A DNA stretch of 64,000 nucleotides from Staphylotrichum longicolle (Eukaryota > Ascomycota > Sordariomycetes > Sordariales > Chaetomiaceae). The notes under the pieces are model-generated. The model saw nothing but the letters and a program-made list of their open reading frames with translations, was not told where the DNA came from and searched no databases. Below, piece by piece: positions 1 to 10,846 of the stretch. The translations under genes and the position numbers were made by a program. Location of the stretch: positions 2,542,001 through 2,606,000 of the forward strand of contig JAHCVI010000002.1 in NCBI GenBank assembly GCA_019096155.1. The letters are read 5' to 3'. Each line of letters begins with the position of its first letter. Position 1 is the first letter of the stretch.

Positions 1-186
1 GTGCCTTGATTGAATGAAGTGTGGCCCACACATCGGCCAGGACATACATGGCCCGTCCTTGATAAGCTGCCATCCCGCCATCTCATTTTGACGAGCGCGT
101 GCTTCCTCTGTTATTCGACCCACTGCTCTTAGACCCGCTGCTTTTCCACCCGATGTTCTCCGGCAGTGCCGCAGAGGCACTATTCT

Positions 187-828
187 TCAGAGGAACCGGG
201 GGGGGGGGGGGGGCGCTCCACTGCTCCCCGATCCGCTGCTCATCGGCGATTCTGTAACCCTCCTCTCTCGGAGCCTCGGCGGGTAACTGTACAATGCACG
301 TATCGTGCTGTCGCTATACTCCCCTGGATTGCGATCGCTCCTCGGGATTGTTTTCCCCGACACCGTGTCCATGCCCACAACAAAGCCGTTGTTGCCGATG
401 GCGAGGGCAGCCTTGGTGAGCTTCCCATCCACGACTGTGGCCATGATGGGCCTGCCATCCTCCTTGCCCTGGTACCCGGCGTGGTGTGCTACTGTTGAGA
501 ATGCCTTGGCAAGCTCCGGCAGCTTCTTCTGCTGCTTCTCTGGGGAAATTCCAGCTTCGTCGAACTGCTTGATTTTGCTATCTGATTTTATATGCTGTAG
601 CCCGGCTTTGGCGTGGCCCGTTTCTACCTATATGTGAGATGGACGGCCACCGCGCATTGGAAACTCGCTTGTTGTAGGGGTCTTCCAGGCGAGTACAGTG
701 TCGTCTTCGCTGATCTTGTGGCCGTTCTTTTTTATGGCCTGGACGGCTCGCTTCGTCTGCTTCCTATGTATAAGGCAAGACCCGGCATATCTCTTTCTGG
801 TGTGCTCCAGGAGCTCACCAGTTGTCAA
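187..828 (-). pseudogene. Broken ORF resembling a BECR-fold (barnase/EndoU-like) nuclease domain
   Basis: A single minus-strand frame stays open over about 640 bp except for one TAG at 628-630, and it ends in a proline stretch encoded by the G-run at about 198-213. Downstream of the TAG the frame has the order GLQHI, then AGISPE, then GYQG..GRPI, then GNNGFVVGMD. From memory this order resembles the phage/bacterial barnase-EndoU-ColicinE5/D-RelE nuclease domains found at the C-termini of polymorphic toxins. The resemblance is an inference from motif order and was not searched. The TAG may be a true break, or it may lie at the acceptor end (ATATAG) of an unmodelled intron. No confident start was found and the gene may extend to the right, where other frames look partly coding. 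Function is otherwise unknown. No intact toxin or immunity gene is evident nearby. Confidence 0.3.
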
Positions 829-1587
829 TACAAGCTACAGGTCACTGCGAGCTCTATGCATTCGTCTGTGGTTGAAACAGTCTTGTTGGGAACCCTTTGG
901 CTTCCCCGAATCTAGCACCAGCAACCCGCTGTACCTCCGTTGGACCCTTTTAGAGAGGCCTGGTCCAGGTGACTCGTCACATTCCTCCTCCGGCCGGTGG
1001 ATGTACACTTCGTCCAGTTCTCCGTCGAGGACCGATACCGTGTTGGCATCTGTGCCACGCCGATGGCCATCCCAAGCGAAACCAACATGAAGACTCGGGC
1101 TACATCTATGAACCCTACCCTCTCGAACCCCCCCACTACCAATTCCGACTGAGGCTTTCCTGCACTCTCTCTCGAAACCCGACCCTCACAAGAGGCTGTC
1201 CTGGGGCAAGCGGATACCCCAGAAACTCGATAGGAGCATTCTGCAGATGCAGCCCCCTGTCGATCTCCTCATCGACTGGGGACTTCACATCATTGAAGCC
1301 CTGAACAAGGTCACTGTCCTCTTGTGCGTCTTGGCAGGGCTGATGGTGAGCGAGCCACACACAGAGGTTTTAGCCGCAAAATCAATTACAACGAGACACG
1401 CAAGTTCGACTTGGAATATTGCCATATTTAGGCACTCGCAAGTTCGACTTGGCATATTGCCATATTTAGGCACTCGCGGCGCACTCGGTGCTCAACGCAA
1501 AACGGATATATTATGGCAGTTTCCCCCTCGCTGTCTAGTCGTGACTAGGGGTAAGTCACTCATTCCTTCTGTCCTGTCCGGAACAAG
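829..1587. other. Intergenic, mostly featureless
   Basis: No ORF here can be supported. It may contain upstream exons of the minus-strand broken ORF, since the frames around 830-1140 look partly coding, but I could not join them. It also holds the 38-bp tandem duplication and the promoter of the PEBP-like gene. Confidence 0.4.
1400..1475. repeat. Tandem duplication of a 38-bp unit (2 copies)
   Basis: Two adjacent 38-bp copies start GCAAGTTCGACTTGG and end ATTTAGGCACTC. Only one position differs (A versus C after TTGG). They lie about 110 bp upstream of the PEBP-like start codon, so they may be in its promoter. Confidence 0.85.
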
Positions 1588-2481
1588 ATGCGTTTCTCCA
1601 TCGCTCGACTTTCGTCTGCCTTTGTCCTTGCTGGTGTCGCGTTGGCACAGACACCGGCGGGCTTTGTGCCGGAGGTCAAGGACAGGTTGGAGATTATTTT
1701 CGGTCCCAAAGTAGTCGACTCGCCGGGCGCCAGCCTAGCAAAAGCAGGTACGCAATTCCATGGATTCGCGTTGATGAGCAGCAATGGTTGACACATTGAC
1801 CATTGGGCTAGACACCGCAAAGCAGCCGACGCTCGGCACTCGAGATGCGCCTCTGAACGGCACCTCCTACCTGTGGATGATGATTGGTATGTCCCCTCCT
1901 TTCCACCTCGAAAAATGAGACTAAAACTCCCAGATCTCGATGTGTAAATGCACCCCAGACCCCATACACTGCCTACAAGACATCATCCTACACCGCAGTA
2001 TTGACAAACCGCGCCAATCCAGCCCCTCGAACTTCCAAAATCCCTCCTCCGGCCCCCGCCGCACCAACCTCCGTAGGTCAAACCCCTTCCAGAAAAAGAA
2101 TTGAAAAAATAAAATATAGTACAAAAAAAATAAAAAAATAAAATAAAATAAACCACACACCGAACGCAAACTAACCCAATCCCATAACCAGACGCCCTCA
2201 TAACAGGTTTCAAACCCACCGCCCAGCTCGCCGCCAACGGCATCTACACCCTTACCGCGCCGGCCTCCGCCGCGCCGGTGCCGTACACGGGCCCGGCGCC
2301 GCCGGCCGAGAACCCGCCACACGCGCACCGCTACGTGAGCCTGCTGTACGAGACGGCGGCCGACTTTGCCGTCACGCGCGCCCAGGTCGGGCAGACGTTC
2401 GGATTTGACCTGGCCGTGTTTGTGGGCAAGGTCGGCCTGGGCGCGCCGGTGAGGGCGGGGTATTTTAATGTTACTGGCTGA
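1588..2481 (+). CDS. Secreted phosphatidylethanolamine-binding protein (PEBP)-like, gene model incomplete
   Basis: The ATG at 1588 opens a signal peptide of about 20 residues ending at ALA-Q. The mature part begins TPAGFVPEV, and the C-terminal exon contains PYTGPAPP...HRYVSLLYE, the conserved PEBP anion-pocket region; secreted fungal members share this layout. A likely intron is 1748-1811, and a second starts with GTATGT at 1887. The last coding exon starts at 2207, with in-frame reading GF-KPTAQLAANG, and ends at the TGA at 2479-2481. The piece between 1887 and 2206 is unclear: the short DLDV-type motif expected before the LHW region is seen at 1934-1943 but runs into a stop. Either there is a small extra exon or the gene is damaged. 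Substrate and role are unknown; family members bind phospholipids or act as protease inhibitors. Confidence 0.55.
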
Positions 2482-2975
2482 GGAAGGTTTGGCGAGTGTG
2501 GGATTTGGTTGTGAGGGGGTGAAGGTAGGAGTTCGGAACGATCGAAGGGTGGTTGATGGTTGGGAATTCCATAGGGGAGAAGTTCGGGCGAGAGTTGAGA
2601 GTTCTGAGTGCTGGTTTGTGGACGCTTTTGTCTTGCATGAAAGGAACCCAGAAATGGATTCTTTCCTGTGCATGTTGGAAGTCGACGCTTCATCCCTTGA
2701 GTCGTCGTATGCTCATATCCGCTGTTATTTTTGCAATACTAGAGCTGCTGTATTTCATTTCAATTGGCCTAGAAAATGACAAAACTGTCAACATCTCACT
2801 TGAGTTGTCGAGCTGCAAGCAGCCCCAAACAGAACTCGGCTGCAGTACCCGTGGGTCTGTGCAGCGCTTTTTTGCCGCCAAAAGACGCCCAAACGCGCCG
2901 CGCCATTGACGAAATTCCCCAACCTGGAACCTGCATCATCACTCACAACCACTCGCCCCTCCTCGCCCGCCCAAC
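2482..2975. other. Intergenic, promoter of the MFAP1 gene
   Basis: About 490 bp between two plus-strand genes. It should contain the PEBP-like 3' end and the MFAP1 5' region. I see no other feature. Confidence 0.6.
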
Positions 2976-4526
2976 ATGCCGCCGCAAAAACGCATGACCG
3001 CCAACCCGGTCAAGCCAGCGCGCCACCGCGCTGGCAAGGCTGCCCCCGAGTCGTCCTCGGAATCCGAAGGCAGCGGCTCTGAGCAAGACGACGAAACCGC
3101 AAAGAAAGCGCCCCCGCGGAGAACAGCACCGCCGCCCAGGTTCGCCAGCGCAGCCGGTCCCGGCCGCATCATCAGTCGCGGCGACGGCGCCAAGATCAAT
3201 CTCAAGGGCGTTGGCGCGGGAGACGCAGAGGATGAAGAGGTGCGGCGACAGGCTGCAAAGGCGGCGCGGCTCGCGGCAGAAAAGCAGGCAAAAGAGGAAG
3301 GCTTTGTGACCGAGGAGGAAGGAGAGAGCGACGAGGAGGAAGGCAGCGAAGAAGAGAGCGAAGAAGAGGAGGAGAGCAGTTCCGAAGAAGAGGCACCGCG
3401 ACGCCTGATGATGCGGCCCAAGTTCATCCCCAAAAGCCAACGGCAAGCCAACGGGGCCGCCCCAACCCCAACCACGACCGGCGCCCACCCCAACCCCCCA
3501 GGAGAAGACCCCGAAGCCGCCGAAGCAGCCGCCGAAGAAGCCCGCCGCCGCCGCCGATGCGCTCGTCGAGGAGCAAATCAAGCTCCGCCTCGCCGCACGC
3601 AACACCACCAAAAAGCACTGGGAAGACGACAACGACCACCGGGCAACGGCGGCGACGGCCGCAGCGACGCCGAAGCGGACCAGGACGTCGACGACACGGA
3701 CGACCTCGACCCGGCGGCCGAGTACGCGGCGTGGAAGCTGCGCGAGCTGAAGCGGCTGCGGCGCGAGCGCGACGCGATCGAGGCGCGCGAGGCCGAGCTG
3801 GCCGAGATTGAGCGGCGGCGGGGCCTGACCGAGGAGGAGCGCGCGGCCGAGGACGCCGCGCACGTCGCCGCCCAGCGCGAGGAGAAGGAGGGCCGCGGCA
3901 AGATGGCGTACATGCAAAAGTACTTTCACAAGGGCGCCTTTTACCAGGAGGAGAGCAAGGCGGCCGGGCTGGACAAGCGGGACCTGGTCGGCGCGCGGTT
4001 CGCGGACGATGTCAACCGCGAGCTACTGCCCAAGGCGCTGCAGATGAGGGATATGACCAAGGTGGGCAAGAAGGGCGCGACGAGGTATAGGGATCTGAAG
4101 AGTGAGGATACGGGCCAGTGGGGCCGGTTGGATGATGGCCGAGGGCGGCGCGAGTTTGATAGGAATCTAGACGCGCGGTTCCAGCCGGACGACCGCCGGC
4201 GGGACTGGGAGCAGGGGGGAGACGGCGGGAAGGGGGCCAATGCGATTCCGCTCGGGGAGCGGAGGGAGAAGCCCCCGCGAGACGATGATCGGTACCGAGA
4301 CAGGGGCGACAGGGACAGGTACAGAGATCGGAGCAGGGACAGGCAAGGGGACGACCGCCGCGACTCGTACCGGCGCAGGGATGACAGCCGAGACAGGAGA
4401 CGGTCGAGATCACGGTCTCGGTCGCCCCGGCATGAGCGCGGGGACCGGAGGAAGCGGTCGCCGTCCCCGGAGCGGGATAGGGATCGGTACGAGACCGACA
4501 AGCGCCGAAGAGTGGACGCCAGGTAG
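2976..4526 (+). CDS. MFAP1: MFAP1-like spliceosomal protein
   Basis: The ATG at 2976 follows a C-rich leader. The N-terminus (about residues 1-150) is acidic and low-complexity, with Glu/Ser runs. The C-terminal half has the diagnostic MFAP1 sequence: KMAYMQKYFHKGAFYQ at about residue 308, then FADDVNRELLPKALQ, then VGKKGATRYRDL. It ends in an Arg/Asp/Ser-rich tail (about residues 395-516) typical of splicing factors. MFAP1 is a nuclear component of the spliceosomal B complex that interacts with Prp38. No intron is visible. The conserved segment ALVEEQIK..KKHWEDDND (about 3556-3636) is in a different frame from both flanks, so the 516-residue reading is wrong over roughly 3450-3645 and a pair of compensating indels is implied. 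The family call is secure; the middle is not. Confidence 0.85.
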   Translation: MPPQKRMTANPVKPARHRAGKAAPESSSESEGSGSEQDDETAKKAPPRRTAPPPRFASAAGPGRIISRGDGAKINLKGVGAGDAEDEEVRRQAAKAARLAAEKQAKEEGFVTEEEGESDEEEGSEEESEEEEESSSEEEAPRRLMMRPKFIPKSQRQANGAAPTPTTTGAHPNPPGEDPEAAEAAAEEARRRRRCARRGANQAPPRRTQHHQKALGRRQRPPGNGGDGRSDAEADQDVDDTDDLDPAAEYAAWKLRELKRLRRERDAIEAREAELAEIERRRGLTEEERAAEDAAHVAAQREEKEGRGKMAYMQKYFHKGAFYQEESKAAGLDKRDLVGARFADDVNRELLPKALQMRDMTKVGKKGATRYRDLKSEDTGQWGRLDDGRGRREFDRNLDARFQPDDRRRDWEQGGDGGKGANAIPLGERREKPPRDDDRYRDRGDRDRYRDRSRDRQGDDRRDSYRRRDDSRDRRRSRSRSRSPRHERGDRRKRSPSPERDRDRYETDKRRRVDAR

Positions 4527-4672
4527 GGCATCCTTGGTAAAACCTAGGCCGTACCAGTATGTAAACTTGTAATAACACATCCTGATACCCCAAATCCTCA
4601 TGACCAGTCCATGCAACCATATAAACATAACCCGCACCAAAAACAGAGGATGCTGCAGTCAGACAACCGTTG

Positions 4673-6778
4673 TTAAATCCTAGTAATCTCCACCCTCGCC
4701 CTCTCGAATATCCTGTGCGCAACCATCCCGTCACTCGCAAGATCCTCCTGCGAGGGCGGATAGAGCGTCATCTTGGCATATGTCCCCGCAGCCTTTCGCT
4801 TCGACAGATACCCCGGGTTGATGACCAGCACGCTCTCCACGACCTATTCCCCTTGCCGTCAGTCCTCATCCCTCCCACACTAAAAAAGAAGAGAAGAGGG
4901 AAAAAAACATACCTTTGCAAACGGCGGCAGCGTACTCGGCACCACCAACACATCCGGCTTGACATTCACCATCTCGCCAAGCTTCAAATAACTCACGTCC
5001 AGCATCGCCCCCGGCGGCAGCCCCCCACCACCACCTCCTTCCTCAGTCACCACGCCCGTCTTGGGCAACCTCTTCCTGTCGGCCGACGGAAACAGCGGGA
5101 AGAAGTGCCGCTGCTCCACCAGGTACCGGCTGACGCGCGACAGCGCGTCGCCCGCCCGCGCGCCGCCGACCAGCTCCTCGTGGCGCAGCTCGAAGAGCAC
5201 GTCCTGGCTGCTGACGCCCAGCACCATTTCGTTGAGGTTCAGCGTCATGGGGTTGCCGACGACGCGGGCCGTCTTGGGCAGGCCCAGCTCGCGGCGGGGG
5301 AACGGGTCCTGCGGCCACGAGGTGTGCTTGGCGAGCACGTCGCGCGTCGAGGGGACCAGGAGGATGGTGACGGACGGGTTGGCCCGGGCGAGGCGGTTGA
5401 GGGGGGGCGAGATGAAGTACTTGAAGACGAGGGCCATGGTGGCGGTGTCCGGATCGTAGGCGGCCTCCGGGGGCAGGTCGAAGTCGCCTGCGGCGATGAG
5501 CGGGTGGTCGGCGTCGATGAAGGGCCCCGTGAGGATCAGCGCGTCGACGAAGGTGTCGGCGGCCTCGTTGCAGAGGGTGTGGAGGGGCTCGAAGGCGAGG
5601 TTGTCGTCGGCGGTGTAGGGGCCCGAGGCGAAGAGGATGTTGAGCGGCGGGGGTGGGGTGTCCGAGTCCATGGCGTCCGGACCGCCGAGGAGGCGGGTAA
5701 GGTGGGAGGCGAGGGCGTCTGGGGCGGAGGCGGCGGCGGGGAGGAGGGGGATGGAGAGGATCTCGTGCACGGTAAAGTCGCGGCCCGAGGTGTTGATGCC
5801 TCTGAGGGCGACGATCTGGCCGGGGAAGAACTGGTAGCCTTTGAGCTTGGTGAGGTTGAGGGGCACGCGCAGGCCGTTGCCCATCCTTCGTGAGGTTTCG
5901 AGGACGAGAGAGGCGGCGTTGAGCTTGCCTCCGAGCGAGTCTGATGCGATGCGGCCGACGGCGACGATCTCGGTGGTCCCTTGGCTGGCGGGGCTGCCAA
6001 AGGCCGAGTCCTCCAGCTCGTGGTGCTCCATGACGAGGCCGACAAAGTCGTCTATCCGGTCGTCCAAGATCTCGGATGCCTCGGACAACTTCATGGCAAG
6101 CCCTTTGTAGCCCAGTTTCTTTTGGTCTGACGCGGCGGTGAGCTTGATGCGGGACTCGGGGAAGGGCGAGATGGGCGGCTCGGCGGCGTCGAGTCGGTCG
6201 TTGAGGATCTCAAGGACTTCACCAGGGTTTGGTCGATCGTTGAAGGATGATGGACTACACGCGCAAGGGTATCAGTAACAGTAACGGAAAGGGCCGGGGA
6301 CGAGCGAGGCAACGCACGGGATGGCGCCCAGGGCGTTGAGCTGGTCCTCCAGCTTCAGCGGGGAGCTTGTAGGCTCGGCCTTGACACGAGAGACGGCGGG
6401 CGTCTTCCTCGGCGCCAGCTTTGACCGTCCGGGGCCTGGGGTTGTGAGCTCGTCCAGCATGCCAAACACATCGCCGCCCTTGGCCGCGCGCGGGGTTGCG
6501 CCGACGCGCTTCTCGGTCTTGATGTGCGCCTGGGAGCGGTTGGCGCGCTCGAGCTCGTCCTGCAGGTTCTGCTTGAATGCGCGCAGGTTGTCGATGGAAG
6601 CCTTGAAGTCGTCCAGTCCCATCTTCATGCCATACGACTCCCACTTGAAGAACAGGTCCTGGACCGACAGCTGGTGCAGGCGCATGATGGACCTGAGCTC
6701 GGCGACGACGTCGGCCTCGAGGTCCTTGGTCCCCGCGCCAAACCGCTGGTTCAGCTCTGCGAGCGTCTCGTCGGCCAT
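4673..6778 (-). CDS. POL12: DNA polymerase alpha subunit B (primase complex)
   Basis: Three exons (6318-6778, 4913-6254, 4673-4843) joined by introns 6255-6317 and 4844-4912 give 657 residues in frame. The start MADETLAELNQRFG matches the usual Pol12 N-terminus; an ATG 63 bp upstream is less likely. The N-terminal B-domain (about residues 1-90) is followed by a Lys/Pro linker. An OB-fold region and the inactivated calcineurin-like phosphoesterase domain follow, with ILTGPFID and LLVPSTRD. The tail VVESVLVINPGYLSKR is strongly conserved. The protein is the non-catalytic B subunit of the Pol alpha-primase complex, needed to start replication in the nucleus. The gene is divergent from the Sec14-like gene across about 660 bp. 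Confidence 0.93.
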
Positions 6779-7436
6779 GGCGTCGCTCTCGGAGGGCAGT
6801 TGTCGAGTTGTCCAGTTGTCGACTTGCGGTTTGGTGTTCACTTTCAGCGGGTGTTGAGAGGCGAATCGTCACGAATTGTCAATGGAGGGGCTGCCGTCAA
6901 TATTTTTGGTCCTGGCCTGTGAGTGTGGACGACGACGCGGTGGGACGCGCCGGAAGCACTTAACGCGAAAACGCGCCAGGACAGCCCTCTGCAGATTGGG
7001 GGCGCTAACGCTGGAGACGGGGGAGTTAGTGCCCAGATCCCTGCAGTTCAGAAATCCAGGGGTCGATCGGCCTCGGAGCCAGCCGCTGTCGGTGCCCTTC
7101 ATCCCATAAATTTGGCAGGGCCTGTCAGACTGTCAAACAGGGGACCATTGCTGACATCTCGACGCCTTCCTGCCCAATTTGTGACCCAGAACCATTTTAC
7201 CCTGTACATTCAACACCTAGAAATCCGTCCCAATTTCTGGGTCTCTAACAGTCTAACCTCAAGGTCAATCCGGTCAAGAGAGTCACTCTACGATCTGAGC
7301 CTACTGTTTACCCGACTGTCTCAGGCGGTGAGTGCTGTGTGATCTGGACACTGCAATCTCGAATCCGGTTCCGTTCAGATTCTAACTCTTGTCAGCGACG
7401 TCAAACCCGCGAACCAACCCCCGACCTTGCACAAAG
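6779..7436. other. Divergent intergenic region between POL12 and the Sec14-like gene
   Basis: About 660 bp shared by two divergent genes. It should hold both promoters and 5' leaders. No specific binding site or RNA gene was recognised. Confidence 0.6.
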
Positions 7437-8558
7437 ATGGCTACTGCCGCTGGAGCGGGCCCGCTCAAGGTCCCCCTGCCTTCTCCCACGCCCGAGAGCC
7501 GTCCCAAGCAGCGGGCAGCCCTGACCGAGGAGCAGCAGCAAAAGTACGACTGGCTGCTCGAGCAGGTCAAGGCGTGGACCGAGATCCCCTCCACCAAGGG
7601 CAAGGCCGGACCGCTGACCGACAGCGAGAAGTTCTGGCTGACCCGGGAATGTCTGCTGCGCTACCTGCGCGCAACCAAGTGGCACGAGAAGGACGCCGAG
7701 AAGCGCCTGCTCGAGACGCTGACCTGGCGGAGGGAGTACGGCGTCGAGGAGCTGACGGCCGAGCACATCTCGCCCGAGAACGAGACGGGCAAGCAGATCA
7801 TCGTCGGCTACGACAAGGAGGCCCGCGTGTGCCACTACCTCAACCCGGGCCGCCAGAACACGGACCCGTCGCCGCGCCAGGTGCAGCATCTGGTCTACAT
7901 GGTTGAGCGCGTCATCGACATCATGCCGCCCGGACAGGAGACCCTGGCGCTGCTCATCAACTTCAAGCAGAGCAAGTCGCGCTCCAACACGGCCCCCGGC
8001 ATCGGCCTGGCCCGCGAGGTGCTGCACATCCTCCAGCACCACTACCCGGAGCGCCTCGGCAAGGCCCTCATCATCAACATGCCCTGGATCGTCACGGGTT
8101 TCTTCAAGCTCATCACCCCCTTCATCGACCCGCACACCCGCGAGAAGCTCAAGTTCAACGAGGACATGGCCCAGTACGTGCCCGCCGAGCAGATGTGGTC
8201 CGAGTTCAGCAGCGGCAAGCTCGAGTTCGAGTACGACCACTCGGTCTACTGGCCCGCCCTGCAGAAGCTGTGCAGCGAGAGGCGCGACGCTCGGTGGCAG
8301 CGGTGGGTTGCTGGCGGACAGCAGCTTGGAGAGTCGGAGGACTATCTCGCCGGCGCCGCCGAGACTGGTGTGGCAGGGTCGCAGGTTACCGGGGTGCCAG
8401 ACAAGGCTGAACAGGTCAACGAAAAGGTCGAAGAGAAGGTCGAGGCTGCGGCAGCCTCGGTTCCCGTGGTCGAGCCGACTACGGCTGTGCTTGATGAAAA
8501 GGCCGCCGATGTCAAGGTCGAACCCACCCCGGCTCAAAACGGCGTTGCCGCAAACTGA
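7437..8558 (+). CDS. Sec14-family (CRAL-TRIO) phosphatidylinositol transfer protein, Pdr16-like
   Basis: The ATG at 7437 (context CAAAGATGG) gives 373 residues without introns. A CRAL-TRIO N-terminal helical domain occupies about residues 45-105 (LLRYLRATKWHEKDAEKRL). The lipid-binding SEC14 domain follows at about 110-265 (LLINFKQSKSRSNTAPG, then HHYPERLGKALIINMPW and FIDPHTREKLKF). The C-terminal 80 residues are low-complexity, acidic and Lys/Ala/Val-rich. The lack of introns and the gap of residues before the lipid-binding core look like Pdr16/Sfh3-type proteins. These bind phosphatidylinositol, often together with sterol, and work at the plasma membrane, endosomes and lipid droplets, influencing azole tolerance in yeasts. 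The exact paralogue is inferred. Confidence 0.88.
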   Translation: MATAAGAGPLKVPLPSPTPESRPKQRAALTEEQQQKYDWLLEQVKAWTEIPSTKGKAGPLTDSEKFWLTRECLLRYLRATKWHEKDAEKRLLETLTWRREYGVEELTAEHISPENETGKQIIVGYDKEARVCHYLNPGRQNTDPSPRQVQHLVYMVERVIDIMPPGQETLALLINFKQSKSRSNTAPGIGLAREVLHILQHHYPERLGKALIINMPWIVTGFFKLITPFIDPHTREKLKFNEDMAQYVPAEQMWSEFSSGKLEFEYDHSVYWPALQKLCSERRDARWQRWVAGGQQLGESEDYLAGAAETGVAGSQVTGVPDKAEQVNEKVEEKVEAAAASVPVVEPTTAVLDEKAADVKVEPTPAQNGVAAN

Positions 8559-9111
8559 GGGAGCGCATGCATCCGGCCGAAGCTATGAGCAATGGTTCTT
8601 ATTGTTGCATTGACTGTGACATGTGAGCATGCTCGTCGGTCTCATCTTATACCACCTAATTTTGATCATCCGTTACATACGTAATACACACTCTCTGTCT
8701 GAGGCTTTTTATTCTGAATTCTGACTCAACTGGCTTGGCGACATCTTGTTGCGTGCATGAGCTGAATGACAGCCCCGACCAGCATTGGTTAGCTCCCGAT
8801 CTGCTGCCACACCCCTCAGCCCGCTTGGCTCGCTGAATACGGGGGACTGACGCGGCCAGATGAACCTGAGGCTCACAAGACCACAAAGAAACGTGGTAAC
8901 ATTGGCGTTCACGCAATCATACACTCATTCCATCGTCGAGATAAACTGTTACAGAAGCATCGTCAACGACAGTCGACATTCCACATTCCAGTTCTTGGTT
9001 CGCAAGAGTACCCAATATCATTAACCCCTCACCCAATAACCATCCGTCACTTACAGGAACAACTCACAATCTCCCGCTCACATCACCAACCACACGACTC
9101 CCACCACAGCC
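8559..9111. other. Intergenic between the Sec14-like and MDR genes
   Basis: About 550 bp between tandem plus-strand genes. Nothing beyond a terminator/promoter role is expected or seen. Confidence 0.6.
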
Positions 9112-10451
9112 ATGTCCACTCCACAACACCCCCCTCCAGCAGCACCACCACCCGCGACAGCAGCAACAACAACAACAACAACAACAACAACAAAAAAAGC
9201 CTACACCTACCACCGCCCCGGCCCCTACCGCACAACCCTGCACCTGACCCCCTCCCACCCCCTCCCGCCCTTCCCTCCGCAGCCCCCCCTCCCCAAATCC
9301 GTCCCCCACCCGGAGCAATGGCTCCTCCTCCGCGTCTCCCACGCCGCCCTCAACCCGGCCGACCTCGTCGCCCTGTCGTGCATGCCCTTCGTCCTCCGCT
9401 CCCACCGCCACGCCAACCCGGCCGCGGTGCCGGCGCTGGACTTTACGGCCACCGTCATGGACGTGTGGGATCCTACCCCTGAAAACAACAACAGCAACAA
9501 CAGCAGGAGCAGAGAGGAAGAAGAGGAGGAGGTAAAATACGCCAAGGGCGACGCGGTAGTCTGCTTCCCGCCGCTGGCGCACGTCCTCGCGACCGGCGTG
9601 GGCGGGCTGCAGGGCGTCGTCGCGCTGCCCGCGCGCTACGCGGTGCGGATCCCCGCGGGCAAGACCCTCCGGGAGGCCGCGGGCCTGCTCCTGACCGGCT
9701 GCACGGCCGACGTGCAGGTGGGCGAGTGCCGCGTGGGCGCCGGGCAGAGGGTGCTGGTCGTGGGCGCGAGCGGCGGGGTGGGGACGATGGTGGTGCAGAT
9801 GGTGAGGGAGCGGGTTTATGGTGGTGGGGGCCGGGGAGGAGAAGAAGGAGAAGAAGGAGCGGGGGGGTTGGTGGTTGGGGTTTGTTCGGGGCGGAACGAG
9901 GAGTTGGTGAAGGGGTTGGGGGCTGACGAGGTGAGTTCTCTTTTAAGACTAGAAGTGAGGGGAGGACGGGGGTTGCTGACGGGGGGCTACTTTAGGTGGT
10001 GGACTACACGCAGCACAAGGACTTGCCGGGCGAGCTGGCGCGGCGGTATGGCGATCGCCCCTTTGACCACATCATCGACACCTACGGCAACCAGGAGCTG
10101 TACAAGCAGTGTGCGCGGTACCTCAAGCCCGAGGGCATGTACAACGCGGCGTCGATCCACTACTCGAACTACACGGTCTGGGAGCTGCTGAAGAGCGGCC
10201 TGACTCTGGTTGCCAACACCATCTGGCCGCGGTCGACATGGCTCGGCGGCACTGGGCGGACGTGGAAGGCAGCGAGCATGATGGATCCGGGCCGGGAGAT
10301 GATGGAGCGGGTCGTGAAGCTGTTTGGGGAGGGGAAGCTGCGCGTTGCCGTCGACAGCGAGTGGCCATTTGACAAAGTTCACGATGCGCTGGATGTCGTG
10401 AAGAGCGGACATGCTGCTGGCAAGGTCATCATCAGGGTGAATGAGGACTGA
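9112..10451 (+). CDS. Zinc-type alcohol dehydrogenase/quinone oxidoreductase (MDR superfamily)
   Basis: Exons 9112-9930 and 9996-10451, separated by a 65-bp GT..AG intron, join in phase 0 to give 424 residues. The N-terminal GroES-like fold carries HAALNPADLVAL. The Rossmann nucleotide-binding motif VLVVGASGGVGTMVVQM is at about residues 216-232, followed by GLGADEVVDY, the usual strand for cofactor choice. No catalytic zinc ligands were recognised, so an NADPH-dependent reductase of the quinone oxidoreductase/RTN4IP1 type is favoured. Low-complexity inserts are present: an (ACA)n threonine run near residue 20, and Asn/Ser/Glu-rich stretches near residues 124-140. The substrate cannot be deduced. 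Confidence 0.85.
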
Positions 10452-10846
10452 TCGGGCTTGTTTGATCTCATTCCGTTTTGTATCGTTACTTATACCCAGC
10501 TCCAATTCGAATTATCCTCAGTTCCTCCCAGACGCACACACCTGAACATGTTCACCTCTTTCCCCCCCACCCAGTAGTTGCGGGACACTCGGCATTGACC
10601 GTATAAAACACTCGTATTCTCTACTCGGGTATCCCCAACTATCTAGTGATGATCTCTTCAAAACACAAGCGGGCCAGTGATTGGCATGATAACCCAAGCA
10701 GCAAACCAAAACGCCCATCGCGCCGTGCACCCATGCTCCTATGAATGCCCAAACAAGCCATATCCATGTGTATATATACCCAGCAGCCCATGCATGCTTG
10801 CCGCAGCAAATGCCACCAACCCCCAATCATGAATGAGTGTCTTCCC
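10452..10846. other. Convergent 3' intergenic region
   Basis: About 395 bp between the 3' ends of the MDR gene and the P4-ATPase gene, which converge. No further feature is seen. Confidence 0.6.

Noticed and set aside
4670..5893. 407-residue plus-strand frame opposite POL12
   Set aside because: Antisense of a conserved gene; composition is Gly/Val/Glu repeats with no motif.
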